Assembly (NCBI GenBank): GCA_013368325.1
Contig: JAACJK010000139.1
Span: 1 to 20,595 of the forward strand
Reading direction: 5' to 3'
Length of the DNA stretch: 20,595 nt
DNA from: Ephemerocybe angulata
Lineage: Eukaryota; Basidiomycota; Agaricomycetes; Agaricales; Psathyrellaceae
A program made the translations under genes and the position numbers. Numbering within the stretch: position 1 is the first letter of the stretch; every line of letters starts with the position of its first letter. The notes beneath the pieces are model-generated. The model did no database searches and was not told the origin of the DNA. It saw only the letters and a list, made by a program, of their open reading frames with translations. Positions 8,075 to 17,939 of this stretch are shown here, one piece after another.

Positions 8075-10437
8075 CTAAAGCAATTCCAGGCAGACGGGTC
8101 CATCGTGGAGAAGAAACTACACCCGAAATAAGGTCAGACGTTACCAGGAGGGGTCGCCCAAGTTCCGCATCCTGGAACCACTACCGATAGGGCGGGAAAA
8201 TGCCCAAAACTCGAGAGTCGTAAACCAACGAAGGTGATGGTGTCGGGTATAGTTGAGTAAGGTTTGATGATCTTGAGTTGAAGCAAGCGACCTGAGGATA
8301 ACATCTTCAGCGTGGTCTTTCGCGCCCCATTGTTCAGAGCAAGCACAGTCGTCGCACCTTCCCCCCTCCTGCGAAGCGTTGGAAAAATCAACCGTCGACG
8401 AAGAAACCTACCTATGAATCGATCTCCCTCAAGCGTGAAGCTTGATTTCAACATTATGCTGGCCGCAAGGAGGTGTGCCCTATGCGCATGTCACACCGAC
8501 CTGTATGACGAGGAGTTGCAGCATATCAGTATGCTGATAACAAATAACAGTCTGCCGACATACACGCAGATACTCCCCACACCCCACCCCCACAGTTGGG
8601 TACCTTGAGACCTGCTTGGAACAAAGATCCTTGGTTGATCTTAGCCCCGAGCCAAAGCTGGTCGAGATCCGGGAGCATTCAAGGAATCGTGGCCCCTCGA
8701 TCGCGGCAACATATCGCCTTCTATAAGAGGTCCAAGAACGGACTTCCTAAGGAGGTGAACACGTAGACCTCGCATTACAACGCGGCCAACCAGACGGGGA
8801 GTTTCTTCCAGGGTGCCCTCATCACATACAGGTTCGAGGGGATCAAGAGTAGTACGGGTTGCAATTGCACAACAGAAGACTGACCATCTTCATCCTCGAG
8901 ACCTCTGTGGAGCTATTCCTGTCGCCAAGTCTTGTATTGTTGCCTTGAGAGGACGGGTAGTAGTGACCAAACCAAATCACAGGACATAGCCGGAAGACCT
9001 TGACTACCCTGTTCATTCCTCGAATCGATTCCAAGCGGCGACCTACGAACTGTAAGAACTGTGAGATAGGAGGAGGTATACTAGACTACGAACGAAGAAC
9101 AGATAGGGATAATCCTGCTGTTCGCAAATATGGCACTAGACACGGGGTAGACACAAAGCTTAGACAATGGCTCCGCGAGCAGGCCAGGCCGGGCCCGTTG
9201 AAACTGACCCGAAATCGGTCCGGGCCGAATCAGCATTCCTAGAGCGCTCTTACGATGGCCATCATCTTTCTTCTAACCACAATCATATCTTCCCGCTGCC
9301 GCAGTGCCGCTGCCTGCCCTTGCACATTCGCCCAACAACTCCACCACTGCTCCCTGCCGTCGCGCAACACAAGCCATGAGTCTCGCACCAAACCCAGCGT
9401 TGGTACTGGGTGAACTAGTCACAGAGGGTGGTCGCATGTGCCGAACTGAGGTCAGTGAGTAGAATCTCTCCTACAGACAGGCGGTGGACTCACCTTTGTG
9501 TGGTTCGTTCCCGTAGTAGATGACTCTCTACCAACCACGACCGTGCCTGCTGAACTTAAAAAGAGTCAGACGTGCTCAGCCCGTGCGCAATGGATATCAG
9601 CCCAGCCCATCGAATAAAAGAAGGATCGATGCACAGGCCTAGTCACGACTACGCTACGCACGATCGCTCGCGCTCACGCCTACGCACAGTCTAGGAACGG
9701 CCTTATGGTTAGTTTGGCCAGCCCATTTGAATTTCATCTCCTTCCTTTGGTACACATCAATCGCATCCGCACCCATTGCAAATGGACCCCAACCCAGACG
9801 TGTAGAATTACGAGCATGGCGATAGAGGGCGCAGAGGGTGGTGGTGGACTGTGCGGAGATTCGAAACGATTGAGGTCAGTCAGTATACTCTCTTGTAAAG
9901 CAAGTTCTGGACTCATGCGCGTTCAGCGCTCGATGAACGGCCCACTCCACTTGCAGCTTTGCCGTCTATTTCAAGACCGTTGTTTCACTCAAGCTCATCG
10001 ACTTGCGTAGCTGTTCAACGACGCGCCTCTCGTCCCATTAGCATCGACACGCCCCAGTCGCCAATCGCCTACGCACGAGCACAAGACTCGGCCATCGCAG
10101 CCGACCACTAGAAATGGGACACGCACAGGCGCGCGCAACGCACAAGGCGGCGACCACCCCGGCGCATCGAGGGTGGCATGCGTGTTGGCATGTGCGCCAA
10201 CCTGTCGTGAAATTATTGTTGGTAGCCCGACTCGAATGTATCTAACACTGAAACCTTGCAACAGCCGCTTCGATTTGCGCAGATCGACTAGCTCGGTTTC
10301 CTCAAGTATGAACATTGAACACCAACACGTAGACTTGCTGGCCCATTGAATATGCCTTTACGCAGACCTACTCATCATATTGTTCCAAATGCCTGGGGCA
10401 CAGGGGAAGAAGTTCGGCGAGCTCGTTGCCTGTGCAG
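8075..10437. other. Gene-poor stretch upstream of the 14-3-3 pseudogene
   Basis: No confident gene. Near 8660-8850 the plus strand reads as protein-like sequence either side of a stop (TSHYNAANQTGSFFQGALIT), possibly a decayed exon. The part from about 9420 to 10000 holds two weakly similar blocks (shared cagagggtggt, gaggtcagt and ggactca words near 9421-9500 and 9830-9920) that may be diverged copies of one upstream region. Confidence 0.4.
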
Positions 10438-11176
10438 AGATGATCGAGAACATGAAGCGTGTCGCCTCTTCAGACCAGGAGCTCACCGTTGAGGAGCGCA
10501 ACTTGCTCTCTGTTGTCTACAAGAACGTGATCGGTGCCCGCCGCGCATCGTGAAATGAAACGAGGCCCAGGTTCAGATAATCAAGGGCTACAGAGAGAAG
10601 ATCGAGCGCGAGCTCGCCAAGATCTGTGAGGACATCCTTGACGTCCTTGACAAGCACCTCATTCTACCGCCGCCTCTGGCGAATTGAAGGTCTTCTACCA
10701 CAAGTTGAAGATGTGCGTTTTCCCTCTCTTCCCATGATCATGTGCCGGTGCTAATCGTACAATCAGGATCGGTGACTACCAATACCTCGCCGAGTTCGCT
10801 ACTGGCGACAAGCGCCAGGGCTCCACCGACAAGTCCCTCGCCGCCTACAAGGCCGCCTCCGACGCTGTTATGACCGAGCTCGCCCACACACCCCACCCGT
10901 CTCGGCCTCGTGCTCAACTTCTCCGTCTTCTACTACGAAATCCTCAACAGACCCGACCGTACTTGCTACCTCGCCAAACAGGCCTTCGACAAGCAGGCCT
11001 TCGACGGCGCCATCGCCGAGCTCGGCACCCTCTCAGAAGAGAGCTACAAGGACTCCACCTTGATCATGCAGCTCCTCCGCGACAACCTTACGCTATGGAC
11101 CTCTGACATGCAGGATTCTGCTGACAAGCCCGGCCACGCCAAAGACGAGGCCGGTGACGCACCCGCGGACGAGTAA
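10438..11176 (+). pseudogene. 14-3-3 protein pseudogene, copy 1
   Basis: Strong 14-3-3 matches run in order: [84 protein letters not shown]-like [29 protein letters not shown] and [13 protein letters not shown]. The first exon is missing, and the sequence starts at an intron-acceptor-like tgtgcag at 10431-10437. After RRAS comes a TGA with loss of roughly 15 codons, then frameshifts near 10665 and 10885. A 15-bp in-frame duplication gives [10 protein letters not shown]. An intron (about 10712-10767, gtgcgt..aatcag) is retained, so this is a DNA-level copy, not a retrocopy. A working 14-3-3 would bind phosphoserine/threonine partners. This one cannot make the full protein. Confidence 0.93.
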
Positions 11177-11212
11177 CTGCATAATTAATATCCATCATGT
11201 CTCTCTGTATCG
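10523..11212 (+). repeat. 690-bp tandem duplication, unit 1
   Basis: This unit is repeated directly at 11213-11902 with one base different (C at 10603, T at 11293) in what I compared. It begins inside the 14-3-3 YKNVIGARR segment and ends 36 nt past the stop codon. Confidence 0.95.
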
Positions 11213-11902
11213 GAACGTGATCGGTGCCCGCCGCGCATCGTGAAATGAAACGAGGCCCAGGTTCAGATAATCAAGGGCTACAGAGAGAAGATTGAGCGCG
11301 AGCTCGCCAAGATCTGTGAGGACATCCTTGACGTCCTTGACAAGCACCTCATTCTACCGCCGCCTCTGGCGAATTGAAGGTCTTCTACCACAAGTTGAAG
11401 ATGTGCGTTTTCCCTCTCTTCCCATGATCATGTGCCGGTGCTAATCGTACAATCAGGATCGGTGACTACCAATACCTCGCCGAGTTCGCTACTGGCGACA
11501 AGCGCCAGGGCTCCACCGACAAGTCCCTCGCCGCCTACAAGGCCGCCTCCGACGCTGTTATGACCGAGCTCGCCCACACACCCCACCCGTCTCGGCCTCG
11601 TGCTCAACTTCTCCGTCTTCTACTACGAAATCCTCAACAGACCCGACCGTACTTGCTACCTCGCCAAACAGGCCTTCGACAAGCAGGCCTTCGACGGCGC
11701 CATCGCCGAGCTCGGCACCCTCTCAGAAGAGAGCTACAAGGACTCCACCTTGATCATGCAGCTCCTCCGCGACAACCTTACGCTATGGACCTCTGACATG
11801 CAGGATTCTGCTGACAAGCCCGGCCACGCCAAAGACGAGGCCGGTGACGCACCCGCGGACGAGTAACTGCATAATTAATATCCATCATGTCTCTCTGTAT
11901 CG
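11213..11902 (+). repeat. 690-bp tandem duplication, unit 2 (14-3-3 pseudogene copy 2)
   Basis: Same content as unit 1, including the TGA, both frameshifts, the retained intron, the [10 protein letters not shown] duplication and the final open frame from about 11600 to 11866. It lacks the segment [17 protein letters not shown] that precedes unit 1. All lesions are shared, so decay came before duplication. The junction tatcg|gaacg shows almost no microhomology. A collapsed or duplicated assembly is also possible. Confidence 0.95.
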
Positions 11903-12212
11903 CATGTCATTTTTCATCCTTGCATTTTACTGGCATTCCTGTTCGACAAAGTAATAGCGTATTACCTTTCTTCTTGAATCAACCTTCAATATCAGATTCG
12001 CAACGGCTGATCAGACCATCCGGTTGAAGCAACAACACTCCTCTTTGTGCTATTGTACCTAGACGGCCGCCGCCAAGAACCCACTGTAGCAGTACAAATT
12101 GAACCCGCGCCGCGTGGCGTTCCTTATCACCGATAGAAGAGATAGACGCCATGGGACGTAGTATTAGTAGATTAGACGCCTTGATAGATAGAGGATTTAG
12201 ATTAGATAGAGA
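11903..12212. other. Spacer between the 14-3-3 repeat and the transposase relic
   Basis: No gene seen. It contains a low-complexity tract of short tagata/tagatt-like words (about 12140-12215) directly after the point where transposase homology stops. Confidence 0.5.
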
Positions 12213-12800
12213 TCACATCAGTGGCAGTACGAGCTGCTCGGTGCAGGCTGTATGAGCAAAGAGCACGCCTGTTTGCCAAAAGCGCAGCAAGGAGTCCACG
12301 AGGGGTCTGAATACGGGATTCATCTGATCGAAGTTCGGCTCGTTGGGTCCTGGAATGGTGCCAATTAGATACACATTCTCCACTCGATAGCGCAGATGGA
12401 TTGGTAGGTTCATACACACCATGTAAGTCCCTCCAACACTTACATGCTTTCCCGCTGCCAGTGTTCTTTGTCCCCAAGGCTTGAGCCAATCCACGTTCAG
12501 CGTGAATGCCAGTCGAAGCTCCCCGGCGGGGCGGCCATAAATGGCTTCCCATCGTGCTCCAGAAGCCCTTTCAAAGAAGAGCCCCGAAGCATATCCTTGA
12601 CTGTCACAGCCCCTTGTGCCTATAACCTCGTGAACTCTCATATCGACTAGGCGCCTAACAGTTCCACCGCATGGGTATATTACGTAAGCGCTCGTGTTTC
12701 TTGCTGCACACGTAAGCTTGGGCGCTTCTGCTTTCCCTGCATACACTTTTACACGACAAACTTCGGCTTGTGTTCTGTTCTGTTTCCTCTTCAACATCAT
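12213..12800 (-). mobile_element. Tnp2-type (CACTA/Plavaka-like) transposase fragment
   Basis: The 195-residue open frame matches the conserved core of fungal Tnp2 transposases: LRLAFTLNVDWLKPWG, GKHVSVGGTYMVCMNLP, HLRYRVENVYLIGTIPGP and NEPNFDQMNPVFRPLVDSLL. These correspond to the family's L.vDWFNPfgN, kh.S.G.iYmvcLNLP, lRYrpENv.l.GiiPGP and LnhfLrPLVdel blocks. The N-terminal zinc-binding part and most of the catalytic C-terminal part are absent. The frame ends just after FAHT, where the family would run on toward a CDLPAxRK block. No terminal inverted repeats or target duplication were found. It is a dead fragment of an element common in Agaricomycetes. Confidence 0.85.
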
Positions 12801-12995
12801 GCACTCTGGGCGTGAATACTAAGAGAAGGCACTGCTGTACCACCGTCGAAACTGATGGAGTATACACTCCGTAATCACTCGACGCCATTTTACTGCTCGG
12901 CTGCACTCAAGATAAGAATTCAGTTGACGTTCTCGCGGAGTCAGATAAGTATTGAGGCTACATTACTACATTCAGTCTACAGGCTATCGACTGCG
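12801..12995. other. Spacer between the transposase relic and the R1-like gene
   Basis: No coding signal recognised. It probably holds the 3' untranslated region of the R1-like gene and the truncated edge of the transposon. Confidence 0.45.
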
Positions 12996-15808
12996 CTACA
13001 AGCAAATAGGATTTGTGATGGACCCAGGTCTGTCCGCTCGCTGCCTTTCAGGTCCTCTGAACACCCCGGAAGGAAGCGAGATAGGGAAGGGCGCGTTACT
13101 CGTCTTGATTCGGAGGTGTCGGACCCCAACGGAAAGGCCGCCTTGCCATGCTTGAGAAAGGAGCTCCCCCTGAAAAATACAGACGCCTCTCGTTAGCACA
13201 GGTCATTCACACGCTGCGGGCAGTGTGTAGGAAACGGGCGTGATATCAACTACGTACCAAAATGGTGGGGCAAGGTTTATGCAAGTACAATCGTACGTCC
13301 TGTGCGCGACACAAGAAAGGAGCCCGCTCCAGCGCGAACCGAATAATAGTCGACTGTTCTATATCCCACACGGTCCTATAGGCGGATCGAACAGAAGACG
13401 GTACTTTGGCCATCGTTTGGATAGAGCCTGGAAGAACCATAGAAGGAGGGGTCAACAGATGGCAAGAAAAAGAATCCAATCTGCACGAACCTCTATGCTC
13501 GACGATACGGTCTCGGACTTCATCGTCCCATAGGTTCGATCGTTCAAGAGCCCCCATAAAACGCCGGGGTATATTTACGAACAGCCCCGACGGCCCGTTG
13601 AGGACGGCTATGAGGCTTGAACGCAAAGTTAGACTGTGCTGGACTGAGTAGTCACTAAAGTCGATATGCGTACCTCCTGAAAGGCTCAGAGGATTCGGAG
13701 CAGCCTGTTATTATAGACGTCATGGGGTCGGAATCGTAAACCGTAACATCGCAATTGCGGAGACCTTCTGTAGTCACTCTGGCTCGAAGAGCCCCCCAGT
13801 CGTAACGGTTGGAAAGCTCGCGTAGAGACCATATATGATCTTGGACGAGCCTGGTACTGGTTTCAGAGTTAGGATTCAGAGGCGCAGAGATCGGACCCCG
13901 AGTCTTTAACAGCGCACAGCTCTGGTCGAGAGCGATGTATTGAACCAGCTCCGCGATGGCAACGTTCAATTCTCGAGCCACGCTGGAGTCATATGAATGC
14001 CCCAGGGCAACCATTAAATCCGCGAACCCGTTAGTTCCAACCCTAATAGCCGTAGGTTTCCCTTCGAAAACACCATCCGGTGGCAGAGGTCGAGAGGTGC
14101 GATCCACGACACCGTTCAACGCGTCGACTGCCTTGCGAGTAACTCGACTTAGCTCTTGAAAGTCCATAGCACCTTCCGCCGTGACGAAGGAGGGGAGAAT
14201 CAGGGTGAGCATGCTACCAGCGCCTAACGCTTGGAGGTAGGCCGCTAGTATGTGTTCCTTGCCATCGAAGGATGTCGAGTCGCTCACGGTCGCGCCGCAG
14301 TTTCCCCTAGCTTGAAAGAACCGGTCAATTTTCATCAGGTAAATTCGGGGAAACGGAATGGTACCGTAGATCGCGTCTTTGTATAAAATGAAAGGTCCGC
14401 CTGTTGCGATTATAGTGTCCAGTATGTTGTTCCATAACTTACGCGCGCCTATCTGCCTGGAACCGTGACCGCCAGTTTCCACTCGAGTGTATTCGGCCTC
14501 GAACGCAGACCCGTGCAACGATTCGAGTTGTGGTGCGCGGGAGGGACAGACGAGGGTCCAGGGTTGATCGGCATGGACTCGATGAAGGCTGGTAAGCGAT
14601 AGAGGTAAGTACTGACGTCTGCCAACACAACTAATATTTAACGAGAAGACCGGAGCATCGCATGCCACTCACAATAAGTCGTTTATCAGGAACCCAAACT
14701 CCAGGCGAGGGCCATCTCTAAACACTTTCGATCTCTTCCTGATCAATTTCAAGAGCCCTTCAATGTCAGTGTGCCATGGTTCAACGAAAACCGATATCGC
14801 CCCGGACGGCCTATTCATTGAAGTACCCAATGCTTGGAGCATCGCCTCGAGAGCGCTTATAGCAAGGGGGACCCCAGCTTGGACAGTACCATCGACCACG
14901 GATCTAGAGAGAGTGAGAAACACCGATATCTTTCAACTTCAAACTCACCCTCTACAAGCCAAGCTTTGAACCCCAATGCCTACGTCAGCGCCATCTCTGA
15001 CCAACCTAACCGCCTTTTCTATTGAAGGCAGCACATTCGCGGTTTCCATTCGGAGTGCGTAACACGAGGTTAATACGGGTTTCGATGTTCCACTTCCTGT
15101 AAGGATTCCGTACGAGGGAAACATTTTTTGAGTCGCCATAAGAAGGTAAGTGGCTTCCACCTCCTCTAAGTTGTCGGCGTGCATATAGAGAGCTGCTCTA
15201 AGCAACATGTGCTGAGGGCGTTCGAGAAGCCTTTCCGCATCATGCAGAAGACAAGAGAATCGCAAAGCACAAAGCGCCCGGCTAGAGTAGCAGTATGAAT
15301 CACGATGTGTCGGAGTGTCGGAAACTGAAATAACAAACGTACAAGTTCAAGCGGCGATCCTCTTCGTGCCGGATCATTGCACACAACGCCGGTTCGTGTC
15401 TCTCGACCGTCGACATGAAATCAGCCGATATTGCTCCCGCCGAGTGAGCTGCCCTCATCGCATCCCCAAATCCAGTGGGCGTTGCCTTATATATGACGCT
15501 CCTTTCGAGGGCCGAACTCAACAGCGCGTAGTCGGTGCCCAGTGTCTCCAGAGACCCGGCGATCTCTGCTAAAACCGACTGGCGGACAATCAGTACGTGA
15601 CACCCTTCAATACTCATCGAAACGCGTACATCTATGTTACAAGAATCCACAGATGGGCTACAGACAGCCAGCGCCATGGACGCAATCCTGCGGACCACAC
15701 CTTGCAGTTACAATTAAGACCTAGAGAGAGGAAAGCTACCTACCTGGTCGTAATCCTGCTGTCAAGTACCGGCAAGGACTCGTCCTCAAAGATCTGAGCC
15801 GTGGAAGG
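12996..15808 (-). CDS. Ribonucleotide reductase large-subunit (R1) homolog, predicted catalytically inactive
   Basis: Eight exons join in phase: 15808-15744, 15687-15630, 15578-15343, 15281-14949, 14903-14673, 14618-13674, 13633-13258 and 13169-12996. They give about 805 residues plus an unresolved N-terminus, close to normal eukaryotic R1 length. Collinear R1 blocks are a partial ATP cone (LPVLDSRITTRIASM), TDYALLSSALERSVIYK, ERPQHMLLRAAL (15223-), TSCYALRM, FVEPWHTDI (14782-), QPWTLVCPSRAP, GGPFILYKDA, DWGALRARV, ESSEPF, SNLWDDEVRDRIVEH, YRTVWDIEQSTI and a C-terminal GLSVGVRHLRIKTSN. Active R1 converts NDPs to dNDPs. Here NxCxE becomes GNCGA (Cys at 14297-14299), the second redox Cys becomes Gly (near 14216), the Tyr-Tyr pair becomes Arg-His (13116-13121), the PTAST loop becomes DPMTS and the CxxC tail is absent. 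All seven introns (40-88 nt) have GT..AG ends. The fold is probably kept and catalysis lost. Confidence 0.9.
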
Positions 15809-16217
15809 CTGTGAGGAGGAGCTCGGATAGAAGTACCCTTAACGTACCCGCCGCAACCGCCTAGCCACCTAACCACGACTATTAGCCATCGGAACCGAGT
15901 CGGACAAAGTGATACGAAGAACCAGACCTTCTTCGAATCGTACTCCTCTATAGAACTAAAAGGTTTGTCAGAGCATGGCCCGCACAACTGATCATGGCAG
16001 CTTAACCTACCCGTCTGCACAGGCGTGGACAGTGCGTCAGTGAGAAATGCTCTGAAGCAGCACTAAGAACTACTCACTGCGTTTTGACACAAAGCAGTCG
16101 TAGCCTTCCTCAGGATAGGGAAACATTGATAAGGATGCAGGAATCTCTACGCGGTCAGGTCCATTTTATACCAATCGGCCCTAGTCACAAAGCTAACATC
16201 GGCACGTCGTAGATCGT
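15809..16217. other. 5' side of the R1-like gene, start exon unresolved
   Basis: The first exon(s) of the R1-like gene should lie here. An in-frame TAA lies just upstream of the acceptor ctcctcctcacag at 15809-15821, with no ATG after it, so at least one more exon is needed. An ATG near 15890 (MANSR) and a GTACGT donor near 15847 are candidates, but their phases do not agree. Confidence 0.4.
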
Positions 16218-16254
16218 CCTATCTGGTACTTACCTCAAACGTAAGTATGATAGG
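16218..16254. repeat. Imperfect inverted repeat between divergent genes
   Basis: The arm cctatctggtacttac (16218-16233) and the arm gtaagtatgatagg (16241-16254) pair around a 7-nt loop with a small bulge. It lies between the R1-like gene and the plus-strand paralog F. It may be a regulatory palindrome or chance. Confidence 0.5.
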
Positions 16255-16483
16255 TGTAACCCTAGCTACAGCAGCATACGAGAAGGAAGGCTCACTGATA
16301 TAGGGTGCTCACCTAACAAACATGGCGAGGGGTAGTTCATCTACGCAGCTCTCCCGTCCGCACTCCTGCAGAGTAGGTGGCATGGTGCTAATCGTGGGTT
16401 GGAAGCTTACCCCTATTAGATGCAGCTATACCCTGTCCATGTACAGCCTCGGTAGAGGTCACACCGTGACGGCGGGAGAGACC

Positions 16484-16491
16484 TATAAGTA
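16484..16491 (+). promoter_or_regulatory. TATA box of paralog F
   Basis: TATAAGTA lies 46 nt before the ATG at 16537. The leader between them has no ATG and ends cagaacgacaATG, a good fungal start context. Confidence 0.65.
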
Positions 16492-16536
16492 GGTGCGTCG
16501 AGACCTGGTTCGCCTTTCGCCTTCGTCAGAACGACA

Positions 16537-17834
16537 ATGAACAGCCCGACCCACCCATCGTGGGTTATGGGTCATCTCGAGAGGTTCTTACTCTCGGCAC
16601 CAGACGGAGCGGTCGCACGACTCCTCGCGAACATGGATGTATGGGAGATACCAATTCTGGGGAAGATAAACACTCGCCTTCGCTGCTGGTTCCACGGATA
16701 CAGTCGAAGAACTTGGAACTTCGAGGAGTTCCTGAGACTTTACTTCCGTAGACCAGCTACTCTGCTGGCTATGGTCGACGGGAAGAACGCCATGATTTAT
16801 GGCGGAGCGGTGTTACGATTTTTCCTCAGATGCAGCACGGCAAACTGCCCGATAGACATTTGTACGACATTATCCAGGTACCACCAGTTCACCAGATTTC
16901 TTCAAGACGACGGATTCCGACTGTGTCGAAGCCAAGCTGCTCCGTGGTCCGGCGTGGGAGAGACTATAGGATCACTCCTCCAGAGAGTGGGCGCCACCCA
17001 CGAAACATGGGCTCTCACTGCAGACAACAGTTGGGCGGCCGAAGATCACATCGGATACAAGTTCCAGTACAAGAGGAAACACCTAGGGATGCGCATCACC
17101 GTCAACTTGCACTTGATAAGGTGCGAACCCTACAGGCACGTACTTGGCGGCCCGATAAGTAAGTCAATGGTTTATTCGCCCAACGGATAATGAACGCTCA
17201 CTGTAATACGCACCTCACCCATTCAACCGTCCCTACATGTATCACCTACTAGCACCACTGACGTGCTCCATGACTGGTCACGAAGCCGTCGCACCATTCG
17301 CCCGATCCACCTTTCGACTTGGTTTGGCCTTCACCCTGAGAAACTTGCATCTATTGGAGCCCCTCCTTGGGGAGCATTATGTGGTGCAAGGATCTTTAAC
17401 CGACATCGAATTCGAGGTGATTCGAGGACCGCCGAGCGCCTTTCACACATACTTTTCTGCTGAGACGGGAGCTCGTCACCTGGGAGACCAGTACAGCTGG
17501 GTAATACCCAGATCGAGCCAAGGTACGTCCCATCCGCCGGACTAGCATAGCAGCCAGACGACTCGCGCGCTAGATTGATAACCCAATGCACAGAACCAAT
17601 GTCCCCAGTTGTGCGGATGCACGGACCGTCCTTTGAAGTGCTAGATTGGAATATGATAAAGGACGACAAAGGAACATACATGAGCATCGGGGAACCTTTT
17701 GTGTGGAGGTGAGTACAGTAATTGAGGCTGACCGATAAGCGTAATAACACAGAAACAGTTCTAGGTACTACTATGCAAATCGACGGGAAGACTCAGGGAC
17801 CGACGCCGAGGCCGAGAACGGCGATGCTAACTAA
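16537..17834 (+). CDS. F-box-like / degenerate NTase-like protein, paralog F
   Basis: The gene has four exons: 16537-17158, 17253-17522, 17594-17708 and 17753-17834. Introns of 94, 71 and 44 nt (GTAAGT, GTACGT and GTGAGT donors) are all in phase and give about 362 residues. Aligned with paralog D: RTWNFEEFLRLYF matches KWNIDEFLACWF, AMIYGGAVLRFF matches VISGSQALRFM, and then come DDGFRLCRS, LHLIRCEPYRHVL, TCSMTGHEAVAPFARSTF and GDQYSWVIP at the same exon end as D's GQCWIIP. The tail FEVLDWNMIKDDKG precedes an acidic end (GTDAEAENGDAN). The GS...DLD signature is reduced to GG...PIDI and the MN of HxTxxMN becomes MT, so any nucleotidyl transfer activity is unlikely. The frame and splicing are nevertheless clean. 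Role unknown. It is divergent from the R1-like gene. Confidence 0.8.
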
Positions 17835-17939
17835 GCCTGAGCCTATGCGACAGCGAAGGTTCCACCTCTCCCTTTAGCTCAAGCAGGGTACTTACCTTGA
17901 CCACGTGTACATACTGTTCATTACGGACCTACGGTCAGA

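Noticed and set aside
8134..8454. Minus-strand open frame of 106 codons (MLKSSFTLEGDRF...)
   Set aside because: No family resemblance, no supporting splice sites or promoter, and ordinary length for chance in this base composition.
9000..9242. Plus-strand open frame with NCKNCEIGGG, considered as a zinc-finger remnant
   Set aside because: Only one CxxC pair, no second half, and no conserved context.
10391..10437. ATG at 10391 as the start of the 14-3-3 gene ([17 protein letters not shown])
   Set aside because: 14-3-3 similarity begins only after the acceptor-like tgtgcag at 10431-10437. The text before it does not match the family's conserved N-terminus.
13956..14159. Plus-strand frames opposite the R1-like gene
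   Set aside because: They are shadows of the strongly supported minus-strand R1 exons.
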